Positions 17,594 through 27,431 of a stretch of 64,000 nt of DNA are shown here, in pieces. Source of the stretch: Bradyrhizobium sp. 195 (GTDB taxonomy: Bacteria > Pseudomonadota > Alphaproteobacteria > Rhizobiales > Xanthobacteraceae); NCBI RefSeq assembly GCF_023101665.1, contig NZ_CP082161.1, positions 6,324,001-6,388,000 on the forward strand, written 5' to 3'. The number at the start of each line of letters is the position of its first letter. Within the stretch, counting starts at the first letter, position 1. The translations under genes were made by a program, and so were the position numbers. A model generated the notes under the pieces. The model worked only from the letters and a program-made list of their open reading frames with translations, had not been told where the DNA came from and ran no database searches.

Positions 17594-17659
17594 ACACGCT
17601 GCCAGTGTCGATTTTTCAGGAAAAATTTTCCAACTGAGTCAAAAGCCGGTCATTGGAGA

Positions 17660-18024
17660 TCAATGGCTTACAAAGGGAAATCCAACCACAAGAGCGCTTG
17701 GTTCGCGCTCGCTCGTCACGGCTGGCAGCCACAGCGCCTTGCCTTGGACATTGAACTCGGACTTCGCGCCCGCAAACCACAGCTGCCATGCCGCGCACTC
17801 GGCGCGTTCGCAGTATGCTTGGCCCGATCCTCATAGACAGAGCCTTGGGATACAGCTTCACAACCCAAATTCAGTGTCGAGGGTTTAGCGCCCACGTCAG
17901 GAAACGCCTTGGAGAAATACGGCGGCTCTGACTTCGCATAGAAATATCCACCCGCAGCCGAAATCAACATCAAAACAACGCAAAAAGAATCCGCATAGTT
18001 TCTCCCTGCCCAACAAACATGCAC
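17660..18024 (-). pseudogene. Small membrane-anchored or exported protein, frameshifted; function unknown
   Basis: The minus strand encodes a start MHVCWAGRNY, a hydrophobic segment DSFCVVLMLISAAGGYFY and then EPPYFSKAFPDVGAKPST up to about position 17830. There the coding sense moves to another frame: AYCERAECAAWQLWF, AGAKSEFNVQGKALWLPAV and TSEREPSALVVGFPFVSH, ending at 17660. The two parts read as one protein of about 110 residues with one frameshift. I do not recognise the family. It sits just inside the tRNA remnant, as decayed mobile-element cargo would. Confidence 0.45.
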
Positions 18025-18124
18025 ATTCCTTGACGAGATTCCAAGGATGTGCGCGAGATTGAGAGCGCCTTGCCTTTTGATGGCGCTTGGGGCCGTGCCT
18101 TTCCTCGCAGAACAATCCGGCCCT

Positions 18125-18297
18125 TTAGCTTGCGGGCTTGAATTCCGGCTGCGCTTCCTTGTCAGCCATCGCCTCGATTTGCTCGACGAAGTCCTGGCGC
18201 TTCATCCGGTCCTTGGCATCAATTTCGAAGCGGCAAAGCGATCCCGTGGAAAGGGTACGTCGATGGCCTGACCGAGCGCCTCATGACAGACGCGAGC
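18125..18297 (-). pseudogene. C-terminal fragment of an unknown protein
   Basis: The minus strand reads CHEALGQAIDVPFP in one frame, then, after a shift, GSLCRFEIDAKDRMKRQDFV and EQIEAMADKEAQPEFKPAS to a TAA at 18127-18125. The sequence is protein-like (acidic/basic, helix-forming) but has no start and two frames. No family was recognised. It is another decayed gene between the tRNA remnant and the Gfo/Idh gene. Confidence 0.35.
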
Positions 18298-18299
18298 CG

Positions 18300-19472
18300 T
18301 TAGGTGATCCGAACCCAGGTGCCTTTGCATGCCGAGGACGTTACAGCAGCATCGATGAACTTCACGCCTGCCAAGCCATCCTCAACGGTCGGGAAGATGA
18401 CTTCGGGATCGGGCTTCTCACCGGTTCTTGCGGCGCGAATGGCGCGCGCTGCCTCGGCATAAATGGTTGCGAAACCTTCAAGGTAGCCCTCAGGGTGACC
18501 AGAAGGCACGCGGGTGACACGGGCCGCTTCGCCCAAGACACCAGCGCCGCCGCGGGTTAGCAGCTGCCTGGGCCGGCCGTACGGGGTGAACCAGAGCTGG
18601 TTCGGATTCTCCTGCGCCCATTCGAGACCGCCCTTGCTGCCATAGACGCGCAGCGTGAGGCCGTTCTCGTTGCCGACGGCGACCTGACTCGCCCACAGCA
18701 TGCCCTTGGCGCCCCCCTTCCACTTGAGAAGAATCTGAACATCATCATCGAGGCGCCGGCCCTCGACGAATGTCGACAGTTGGGCGAGCAGCTCGTCGAG
18801 CTCAAGGCCGGTGACGAAGCAGGCGAGATTATAGGCGTGGGTGCCGATGTCGCCGATGCACCCGCCGGCGCCCGACCGGGCCGGGTCCGTGCGCCATGCC
18901 GCCTGTTTGTGGTCGCTTGCCTCCAATCGCTCCGTCAGCCAATCCTGGAGATATTCGGCCTGGACCAGCCGGATCTCGCCGAGGTCCCCATTCGCGATCA
19001 TGGCCCGGGCCTGCCGGACCATGGGATAACCCGTGTAGTTGTGCGTCACCACGAAAACCCGGCCCGTCTTCCTGACCAAGGCCACAAGCTCCTCGGCCTC
19101 TGCGACGGTCGTCGTCAGTGGCTTGTCGCAAATGACGTGAATTCCGGCTTCCAAGAAGACTTTCGCGACCGGACTGTGCATGTGGTTGGGCGTCACGATG
19201 GAGACCGCCTCGATGCCGGCTCGGGCGGCTTCCGCCTTCGCCATCTCCTCGAAGGAGCCATAGGCGCGGTTGTCGGCGATGCCGAGCTCCTTCGCGGAGG
19301 CCTGAGCCCGGACTGGATCCGAGGCGAGCGCGCCGGCCACGAGCTCGAACTGGTCGTCGATGCGAGCGGCGATGCGGTGGACTGCGCCGATGAAGGCTCC
19401 CTGGCCGCCGCCGACCATGCCGAGCCGGATGCGACCGCGATTGCCGGCTTCGTTGCTTGCTTCGATCGTCAT
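18300..19472 (-). CDS. Gfo/Idh/MocA family oxidoreductase
   Basis: The 390-residue protein has an N-terminal Rossmann motif GMVGGGQGAFIGAVH, the family segment VTPNHMHSPVAKVFLEAGIHVICDKPLT (DKP in place of the more common EKP) and a C-terminal substrate domain with GGCIGDIGTHAYNLACF. Enzymes of this type oxidise or reduce sugars, inositols or related polyols with NAD(P). A GGGAGGAG precedes the ATG. It lies 13 bases after the TIM-barrel isomerase gene, so the two likely act on one sugar-type substrate. Confidence 0.9.
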   Translation of the reverse strand: MTIEASNEAGNRGRIRLGMVGGGQGAFIGAVHRIAARIDDQFELVAGALASDPVRAQASAKELGIADNRAYGSFEEMAKAEAARAGIEAVSIVTPNHMHSPVAKVFLEAGIHVICDKPLTTTVAEAEELVALVRKTGRVFVVTHNYTGYPMVRQARAMIANGDLGEIRLVQAEYLQDWLTERLEASDHKQAAWRTDPARSGAGGCIGDIGTHAYNLACFVTGLELDELLAQLSTFVEGRRLDDDVQILLKWKGGAKGMLWASQVAVGNENGLTLRVYGSKGGLEWAQENPNQLWFTPYGRPRQLLTRGGAGVLGEAARVTRVPSGHPEGYLEGFATIYAEAARAIRAARTGEKPDPEVIFPTVEDGLAGVKFIDAAVTSSACKGTWVRIT

Positions 19473-19485
19473 GTCTTCTCCTCCC

Positions 19486-20541
19486 TCAGGAGATGCCGAG
19501 CATCTTGCGGTTCGCTGCGTCGTCGGTGCCGGCGCCCGCGAAATCGTCGAAGGCCTTCTCGGTGACGCGGATAATGTGGCTCTTGATGAACTCGGCCCCC
19601 TCGCGCGCGCCTTGCTCGGGATGCTTCAGCGCACATTCCCATTCCAGCACCGCCCAGCTGTCGTAATCGTATTGCGTGAGCTTGGAGAAGATGGCGCCGA
19701 AATCGACCTGACCGTCGCCGAGCGATCGAAAGCGGCCGGCACGGTCGACCCAACTCTGGAACCCGCCATAGACGCCCTGGCGGCCGGTCGGATTGAACTC
19801 GGCATCCTTGACGTGGAATGCCTTGATGCGCTGGTGGTAGATGTCGATGTAGTCGAGATAGTCGAGCTGCTGCAGCACGAAGTGCGAGGGGTCGTAGAGC
19901 AGGTTCGCGCGCTTGTGACCGTTCACCCGCTCGAGAAACATCTCATAGGAGATGCCGTCGTGAAGGTCCTCGCCCGGGTGGATCTCATAGGCGAGGTCGA
20001 CGCCGTGCTCATCAGCAAAATCGAGGATCGGCCGCCAGCGCCTGGCGAGCTCGTCGAAAGCGGTCTCGACGAGACCGGCAGGACGCTGCGGCCAGGGATA
20101 GACATAGGGCCAGGCGAGCGCGCCGGAGAAGGTCGCTTGTGCCGTGATCCCGAGCCGCCTGGACGTCAGGATCGCGCGCTTGACCTGGTCGACGGCCCAC
20201 TCCGTCCTGGCCTTGGCGTTGCCACGCACCTCCGGCACGGCGAAGCCGTCGAATGCCGCGTCATAGGCCGGGTGAACGGCAACGAGCTGGCCCTGGAGAT
20301 GGGTCGAGAGCTCGGTGATCGTAAGCCCGTGGCGAGCCGCTACGCCCTTCACCTCGTCGGCATAGTCCTGCGATTCCGAGGCCATTTTCAGGTCGAAGAG
20401 TCGCCCATCCCAGCTCGGAATCTGGATCCCCGCGTAGCCGAGCGAAGCCGCCCATCCGCAGATCTTGTCGAAGGAGTTGAACGGCGCCGCGTCGGCCGCG
20501 AACTGGGCGAGGAATATCGCCGGTCCCTTGATCATCTTCAT
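19486..20541 (-). CDS. Sugar phosphate isomerase/epimerase (xylose isomerase-like TIM barrel)
   Basis: The 351-residue TIM-barrel protein carries the metal-ligand segments of the AP endonuclease 2 / xylose-isomerase-like family: AYEIHPGED, LLYDPSHFVLQ, IKAFHVKDAEF and AVLEWECA. It probably isomerises or epimerises a sugar, inositol derivative or keto-sugar made by the neighbouring oxidoreductase. AAGGA precedes the ATG. It is the first gene of a two-gene leftward unit. Confidence 0.9.
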   Translation of the reverse strand: MKMIKGPAIFLAQFAADAAPFNSFDKICGWAASLGYAGIQIPSWDGRLFDLKMASESQDYADEVKGVAARHGLTITELSTHLQGQLVAVHPAYDAAFDGFAVPEVRGNAKARTEWAVDQVKRAILTSRRLGITAQATFSGALAWPYVYPWPQRPAGLVETAFDELARRWRPILDFADEHGVDLAYEIHPGEDLHDGISYEMFLERVNGHKRANLLYDPSHFVLQQLDYLDYIDIYHQRIKAFHVKDAEFNPTGRQGVYGGFQSWVDRAGRFRSLGDGQVDFGAIFSKLTQYDYDSWAVLEWECALKHPEQGAREGAEFIKSHIIRVTEKAFDDFAGAGTDDAANRKMLGIS

Positions 20542-21322
20542 CGCATGCGTCCTTATACGCGGGATGCGCCACGCGGCGCAGCCGCTGAGCTACCTATCGC
20601 ACCAAAACGCGTCTCCCCGCGCTTGTTTCCAGACAAGATGTTCGAACACTACCCACCACGGGGCTGACGCGTTCCCGCCTCACGGCGTTACGGCGCCCCA
20701 CATTGCCACTGTAAATTATCGTGTCTCACTGCAGGGGCGCAGTCCAGTGCGCTCGATTATCTCGACTGCACGCGCAGTCTCAAAGATTTAGTGCGGTCTA
20801 CCGGACTTGATGATGTGATCCGCTTTTGCGTCGCTCGAACTCTTCACCCGCTCCCCCTCCCGGCCCCACCCACCATATTTCGGATAGGCCCTGCCGATCG
20901 GCAGCGCCGTCGGCGCGCCGGTTTCCGCGGCATGACAGAGCGCGTTCCAGCGAACGGCTTGCCGAACCTTGTCGATATGCCGTCCCTCATAACGGTCTGT
21001 TTGCTGGATCTATCTCGCTGGCCCGCAAGTGAAGCCAGCCAGACGAAGCTCGAGACTGTGAGTCCCAGGTGCCGATTCTGTATCCGTTGGCGCGCATAGG
21101 CATGCGATTTCCACTCCACACTAGCCAGAAATGCGACGCCGACCCCTGATCTTTTTTCTGCTGCGTTCTCGTGCGGCTTTCGATCTAACCGACGGTTTTC
21201 CCCTTCGTGTCGGACGTCGAGCCCCTGACTGTCCTTCAATACTAAATCCCACCTCCGACCCACGTTCCGAAGTAACGGTTTGCGCGGTGCTCGCAGGCCG
21301 TAGGCACCCAGCTTGCCGGCCT
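20542..21322. other. 781-base gap without a credible gene
   Basis: The open frames here (for example 20844-21263 on the minus strand) are Arg/Ser-rich and resemble no family I know. Two perfect palindromes lie side by side: TGCCGATCGGCA (20892-20903) and GCGCCGTCGGCGC (20904-20916). A tRNA D-arm-like string near 20580 has no matching T-arm. The gap separates the sugar genes from the PHA/PDH cluster and could be a junction of the two blocks. Confidence 0.4.
20892..20916. repeat. Two adjacent perfect palindromes
   Basis: TGCCGATCGGCA (12 bp) and GCGCCGTCGGCGC (6-bp arms around T) directly abut. They could form paired hairpins or a protein-binding site. No T run follows on either strand. Confidence 0.4.
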
Positions 21323-23041
21323 TCAGTCCGCCTTCGCCTTCACGTATCGGCCGGGCGCCGGTTCGCCGGGCGGATAGAGGTTACTGCCGAGCTGCGCGCG
21401 CGCCGGCAGCTGCTCTCCCGACTGCGGCTTGAGCCAGCCGATCCAATCGTTCCACCAGCTGCCCGCCTTCTCTTCCGCACCCGCCAGCCATGCTGCCGGA
21501 TCCTCGCATCGCTCGCCAGACACCCAGTAGCTTCGCTTGTTTTTCGATGCCGGGTTGATCACGCCGGCGATATGCCCGCTCGCGCCCAGAACAAACCGGG
21601 TGTCGCCGCCGAACAGGCCTGTCGTGCGGTAGGCGGAACGCCACGGCACGATGTGGTCCTCGACGGTCGCCAGAACGTAGGCTGGCAGGTCGACCCGCCC
21701 CAGATCAACCGGAGTGCCGCACATCGACAATCTGTTGGCATTCCGGAGATTGTTCTCCAGATACATGTTGCGGATGTACCAGCAATACATCGGCCCAGGC
21801 AGATTGGTGACATCCGCGTTCCAGAACAGGAGATCGAAGCGCTCGGGCAGCTTCCCCTTCAAATAATGGTTGATCACATTCGGCCATATCAGCTCTTTCG
21901 AACGCAGGGTCTGGAAGACGAATCCCAACTCCGCCCCGCGGTAGATGCCGCCATTGCCGATCGTCAATTCGCGCTGGCGCACGCTTTCCTTGTCTACGAA
22001 GACGCCGAGATCGCCGGGCTCGCGGAAATCGAGCATGGTGGTCAGCAGGGTGACGCTGGCGACCTTTTCGTCGCCGCGCGTCCGCAGAATCGCCAGCGCC
22101 GACGACAAGATGGTACCTCCGACACACCAGCCGACGACATTGATCTTATCGGCACCAGAGATCGATTGGACGATCTCGATGGCCCGCATCGCACCGTGTT
22201 CGACATAGTCATCCCAGCCAAAATGCCCGCAGGAAGCGTCAGGATTGCGCCAGGACACCACGAACACGGTCTGCCCGTGCTCAACGGCAAACCGCACGAA
22301 GGAATTGGCCGGCTGCAGGTCCAGGATATAGAACTTGTTGATGCAGGGCGGCACGATCAACAGGGGCCGCGCGGCCACCTGCTCGGTTGCCGGATCGTAT
22401 TGAATGAGCTGAAACAGCTCGTTCTCGAATACGACCGCGCCCTTGGACGTTGCGACGTCCTTTCCGACCTCGAATGCGGTCTCGTCCGTGATCGTCAAAT
22501 TGCCTTTGCCCAGATCCGCCACCAAATTGTCCAGGCCTATCTTGAGGCTTTGACCATCGGTATCGGTCGCAAGCTTGATCACATCGGGATTGGTGGCGAT
22601 AAAATTGGTCGGGCTCATCGCTTCAACGAGTTGACGCGTGAAGAAGCGAAGCCGATGCTTTTCCTTATCTTCCATATCCAGCGCTTCGACGAACTCGGTA
22701 GCGTAGCGCGAATTCAGCAGGTAAGATTGCTTCAGCAGGCTGTAGAGCGAATTCTCCCGCCACTCCGCGCTGTTGAACCTGCGATCGCCGCGCGCGGGTT
22801 CGATACCCCCGTTGCCCTGCCCGCCTGCTGCCGATGTCATGAAGTGCTCTGTAAGTCGGTATAAGCCCTTCAGATAGTCAGCCTGCAACTCGGCGATACG
22901 CCCCGAAGGAGCCAGAGGCGAGTTGCGCATTGCACCGTCGCTTTCACCATTTATCGGCCAGCTCAACGATCGCCACAGGCTCGCGCCCGCCTTCGCGAAG
23001 CCATCGACGAACTCATCAGGTATATTGAATGGCCGATCCAT
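21323..23041 (-). CDS. phaC: Class I polyhydroxyalkanoate synthase
   Basis: The 572-residue enzyme starts at ATG 23041 (MDRPFNIPDEF), with GAGGA eight bases upstream. The longer frame to 23089 is not needed. The lipase-like box VVGWCVGGTILS holds the catalytic Cys, with Asp in ATVEDHIVPW and His in GASGHIAGVINP. It polymerises 3-hydroxyacyl-CoA into PHA granules. It is the last gene of the minus-strand dicarboxylate/PDH/PHA cluster, and a -24/-12-like site lies upstream. Confidence 0.95.
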   Translation of the reverse strand: MDRPFNIPDEFVDGFAKAGASLWRSLSWPINGESDGAMRNSPLAPSGRIAELQADYLKGLYRLTEHFMTSAAGGQGNGGIEPARGDRRFNSAEWRENSLYSLLKQSYLLNSRYATEFVEALDMEDKEKHRLRFFTRQLVEAMSPTNFIATNPDVIKLATDTDGQSLKIGLDNLVADLGKGNLTITDETAFEVGKDVATSKGAVVFENELFQLIQYDPATEQVAARPLLIVPPCINKFYILDLQPANSFVRFAVEHGQTVFVVSWRNPDASCGHFGWDDYVEHGAMRAIEIVQSISGADKINVVGWCVGGTILSSALAILRTRGDEKVASVTLLTTMLDFREPGDLGVFVDKESVRQRELTIGNGGIYRGAELGFVFQTLRSKELIWPNVINHYLKGKLPERFDLLFWNADVTNLPGPMYCWYIRNMYLENNLRNANRLSMCGTPVDLGRVDLPAYVLATVEDHIVPWRSAYRTTGLFGGDTRFVLGASGHIAGVINPASKNKRSYWVSGERCEDPAAWLAGAEEKAGSWWNDWIGWLKPQSGEQLPARAQLGSNLYPPGEPAPGRYVKAKAD

Positions 23042-23121
23042 TGGATATTCCTCACTCTGCAACCGGGATGATGTATTGCATTCGAGCATGGGCAGCTTCT
23101 ATCCGGCGCCCTTCTTCCTTC

Positions 23122-23136
23122 GCCATGCGCATGCCA
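23122..23136 (-). promoter_or_regulatory. Possible sigma-54 promoter of phaC
   Basis: On the minus strand TGGCATG-CGCA-TGGC keeps the invariant GG and GC, ten bases apart, of the -24/-12 class (consensus TGGCACG-N4-TTGC); two other positions differ. It lies about 80 bases upstream of the phaC ATG, in the gap after the sigma-54 activator gene. Confidence 0.35.
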
Positions 23137-23172
23137 ACCTCGCCGCGTGCACGGCACAGCTGCTCCGGAACG

Positions 23173-24549
23173 TCAGGCGCCGGAGCGAACGACCGAGCCT
23201 TCCCGGATGCCGTCGACATTGACGGCGAGACGCTTGATCTTGTCGTAGAGGGTTTGCTTGGGGATCCCCAACAGCACCGCAGTCGCCTGCACGTCACCCT
23301 GCTTGCGGCGCAAAGCGTCCTCGACGATTGACCGCTCGATGTTTTCGAGCTGTCGAGGCAACGACAGATCCGACGTGCCAAACCCGGATTTGTTGATCGC
23401 CTTGCCGTCGAGCACGCCCAGCACGAAACGGTCGGCGACGTTGCGAAGCTCACGTACATTGCCGGGCCACGAATAAGCCAGCAGCGCGGACATCGTCTGA
23501 TCGTCAAGTATCGGCGCATCGCGCTCGAAGCGTCTCGCGGCATCCAGCGTAAAATGCTCAAACAGCAGCGGAATGTCTTCGCGTCGTTCCCGAAGCGGCG
23601 GCAGCTCGATGAACGCGACCCCCAAACGGTAGTAGAGATCCGCGCGAAATAGTTTCTTTTCACTCAGCTCCAGCAAGTTCGACTTGCTCGCCGCCACGAC
23701 ACGGCAGTCCACCGCGATCGGCTTGTTGGTTCCGACCCGCTCAATCGAGCGGTCCTGGAGTGATCGCAGCAGCTTCACCTGGACGCTCAACGGCATGCTC
23801 TCGATTTCGTCGAGGAACAGCGTTCCGCCGTTGGCATATTCGATCTTCCCGATACGCTGGCGGGTGGCTCCGGTGAAGGCTCCGACTTCGTGGCCGAACA
23901 ACTCGCTTTCGACAAGCGACTCGGGCAGTCCGCCGCAATTGACAGCGACGTAATTGCCACCGCGGCGCCCGCTGTGATTGTGCAGGCAACGCGCGACCAC
24001 ATCCTTTCCTGTACCGGTCTCGCCGTAGATCGTCACGTCCACATTGGTCGAGGCCAGGGTAGATACGAGTCTGCGCACTTCCTGGATCTGCGGGGACCGG
24101 CCGAGTAGGCTTGCCTCGATTCCCTGACGGTCCGACAGCGCAGACCGAAGCGAGCGAACCTCGAGGGTCAGGCGTCTCTTTTCAGCCGCCCTGCGGACCA
24201 CGGATACGAGTTGCTCCGATGAGCACGGCTTTTCGATGAAGTCGTAGGCACCATTTCGCATCGCCTGCACGGCCATGGAGATATCGCCATGTCCCGTGAT
24301 CAGGATCACGGGCAGGTCCTGATCCAATCTGCGCAGATCGGACTGCCAATCAAGACCGCTCTTGCCGCGCAGCCGCACGTCGCAGACCACGACGAAGGGC
24401 ATGTCGGCACGCACGGACGTGTGGGCGGTCTCGACTGACGCAAAACCGGAGACGGAGAACCCTGCAAGTTCGAGCGCCTGAACGCCGCCAATGCGGACGT
24501 CCTCGTCGTCCTCGACGTAGATCACGCCAATGGATAGGTCATCGCCCAT
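23173..24549 (-). CDS. dctD: Sigma-54-dependent response regulator, DctD-like
   Basis: The 458-residue protein has three parts. The receiver (1-120) has the acidic pair EDDED, phospho-acceptor Asp in VVCDVRL and Lys in FIEKPC. The AAA+ domain has Walker A GETGTGKD, the sigma-54 loop GAFTGA, and Walker B GGTLFLDEIE. The C-terminal Fis-type helix-turn-helix reads QATAVLLGIPKQTLYDKIKRL. It should activate -24/-12 promoters when phosphorylated by the overlapping kinase gene. The DctD name rests on domain order and on dctA in the same cluster. Another NtrC-type role is possible. Confidence 0.9.
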   Translation of the reverse strand: MGDDLSIGVIYVEDDEDVRIGGVQALELAGFSVSGFASVETAHTSVRADMPFVVVCDVRLRGKSGLDWQSDLRRLDQDLPVILITGHGDISMAVQAMRNGAYDFIEKPCSSEQLVSVVRRAAEKRRLTLEVRSLRSALSDRQGIEASLLGRSPQIQEVRRLVSTLASTNVDVTIYGETGTGKDVVARCLHNHSGRRGGNYVAVNCGGLPESLVESELFGHEVGAFTGATRQRIGKIEYANGGTLFLDEIESMPLSVQVKLLRSLQDRSIERVGTNKPIAVDCRVVAASKSNLLELSEKKLFRADLYYRLGVAFIELPPLRERREDIPLLFEHFTLDAARRFERDAPILDDQTMSALLAYSWPGNVRELRNVADRFVLGVLDGKAINKSGFGTSDLSLPRQLENIERSIVEDALRRKQGDVQATAVLLGIPKQTLYDKIKRLAVNVDGIREGSVVRSGA

Positions 24550-26426
24550 GCGAAACCGCCTCTGTCAGCTCGGCCAATGGAAGGATCACGACGAATTCGG
24601 CGCCGCTTGGAAGATTTCGCCCGTGCAATTCGCCGCCAAAGGAACGCGCGATATGGTTGGACAGCATCAGGCCGAGGCCGAGGCCCTTGCCCGCGGGCTT
24701 GGTCGTCACGAACGGCTCGAACATGCGCCTGAGAACGTCGGGAGCGATCGCAGGGCCATTGTTGCTGATGGCGATGCGGCACCGGGCGGTCTGCCCTTCT
24801 TCCCTGGTCGCCCGGATCACGATGGACTTGCGTTCCGCGCTCTCGACCGCATCCAGTGCATTCGCCACAATGTTGCACAACAGCTGCTCGAGCCTTGCCT
24901 GGTCGGCGACCACGCCGAGATCGGCGTCAATGTGGGTCACGACGTTCACGCCCCCTTCCTTGACGCGTCCGGCGAGTATCTTGAGCACCTCATTCAAGGC
25001 CAGTTCGACCGGAACGGCGTCAAGCGGGCTGCTCGACTTGTAGGCGAAGACTCTGAGCTGCCCGGTCAGCCTTCCGAGCCGACGCACCAGTTCACCAATG
25101 CGGGCGAGGTTTCCGCGGGCATCGCCGACCGATCCGCGATCGACCAGCAGGATCGCATTGTCGGCCGCTGTCTGCAGCGCCGCCAAAGGCTGGTTCAGTT
25201 CATGCACAATTCCGGCTGACATCTGTCCGAGGGCCGCCAGCTTGCCGGCATGAACCAGCTCGTCCTGTGCAGCGCGCAATTCGGCGGTCCGTTCCTGCAC
25301 CCGTGTCTCGAGCTGATCATTTGCCGCCTGCAATGCCGCCTGGTTGGCCAGGCGTTGCTTGATCTCTCGGCGGCGCTGCAACACGAGCCCGAGCCCCAGC
25401 AGAGCGACGATGGAGGCAAGCCCCGACAACGCGCCGATGATCAGCGCGGTCTGCCGGGCCGGGGCCTCATCGTCGAGAAGCACGAGCCTCCAGAGGCCCC
25501 GATTGATCGAAAGCTCCGTGACCATGTACGCCGCCCCGTCCTCGGTGGCGACATGCGCGCTACCACCCTCGGACGCAGCCAGGATAGTCCATCCGAGCGG
25601 CCTCAGATCGTAATCGGCGTAAGGCTTGGACCGCGCAATCTCGTCGCGCAATTGAGGCGATAGCGGTGCCGCCGGGCGGTAGCGCCACACGTCGCGCGAG
25701 GCGAGTATCGTCACGCCCCGTTCGTCGAGGAGCAGTGCGTCGCCGGCAAGATCGCGCCAACCGCGCTCGAACGAATCCAAATTGACCTTGACCACGGCGA
25801 TCCCTTTGGTCGCCCCGCCCTCCTTCAGAGCATAGGAGAGATAATAGCCGGCGCGCGCACTGGTGATGCCGACACCGAAGAACGCGCCCCGGCCACGCGC
25901 GAGGGCTTCGCTCACATAAGGGCGATATGACAGATTCCGGCCGACGGGCGTGCCGGGATCATCGAAGTCGGCGGCGGCCAAGGCTTCACCCGAGACGCTC
26001 AGGACGTAAAGGTTGTCGGCCCCGGCAAGCAGATTGATCGACTTCAGATATAGGCTGACCGATTGCTGCAGCGCGGGATCGGTGGGATCGCCGAGCAATT
26101 TGAAGACGCTCGCGGACGTCTCGAGCAGTGACGGCAAATATTCAAACCTGGAGAGATGACCGTCGAGCCTGGCCGCTTCCACCGCAAGCCGCTGCTGAGC
26201 TGCAACGTGCAAACGGTCAAGTCCACGTTGCAAGGCCAGGGCATATCCGAGCCAGGAAGCGGCTGCGACCAAGGCAAGGGCAGCTGTTCCGCGAACAAGC
26301 CAACGCATGGAGCTGGACGCCGTCGAACCGACTTCACCGCCCCTTTTGATGTTCACGGGGAATGGAAGCTCCGTCATCTTGTGAACCAGAACAAACCGAG
26401 GAGCATGGGCCATGGCAAAGGATGGC

Positions 26427-26434
<8 letters not shown>
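24539..26434 (-). CDS. dctB: Sensor histidine kinase, DctB-like
   Basis: The product has up to 631 residues. A membrane segment (LVRGTAALALVAAASWLGYAL) is followed by a ~260-residue periplasmic sensor region with a GRNLSYRPYVSEALARGRGAFFGVG segment typical of double-Cache sensors. A second membrane segment (IIGALSGLASIVALLGLGLV), a coiled coil, a HisKA box AGIVHELNQPLAAL and a HATPase domain (NIVANALDAVE, GKGLGLGL) follow. DctB kinases sense C4-dicarboxylates. The stop overlaps the regulator gene start by 11 bases. ATG at 26413 or 26377 are alternative starts. Confidence 0.9.

Positions 26435-27427
<993 letters not shown>

Positions 27428-27431
<4 letters not shown>

Noticed and set aside
17626..17640. 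CTCAGTTGG on the minus strand, like the D-arm of the missing tRNA-Lys 5' half
   Set aside because: The spacing to the anticodon loop is about 36 bases instead of 12 and the stems do not pair, so it is not a usable 5' half.
20560..20610. A tRNA-like D-arm string on the minus strand (GTAGCTCAGCGG type)
   Set aside because: No anticodon stem or T-arm with matching acceptor is found within 100 bases, so it is a chance match.
20844..21263. A 139-codon minus-strand frame in the gap before phaC
   Set aside because: Arg/Ser-rich composition, no recognisable motif, no ribosome-binding site and no fit to neighbours.
21131..22864. A 577-codon plus-strand frame opposite phaC
   Set aside because: Shadow of phaC; phaC has all catalytic motifs.
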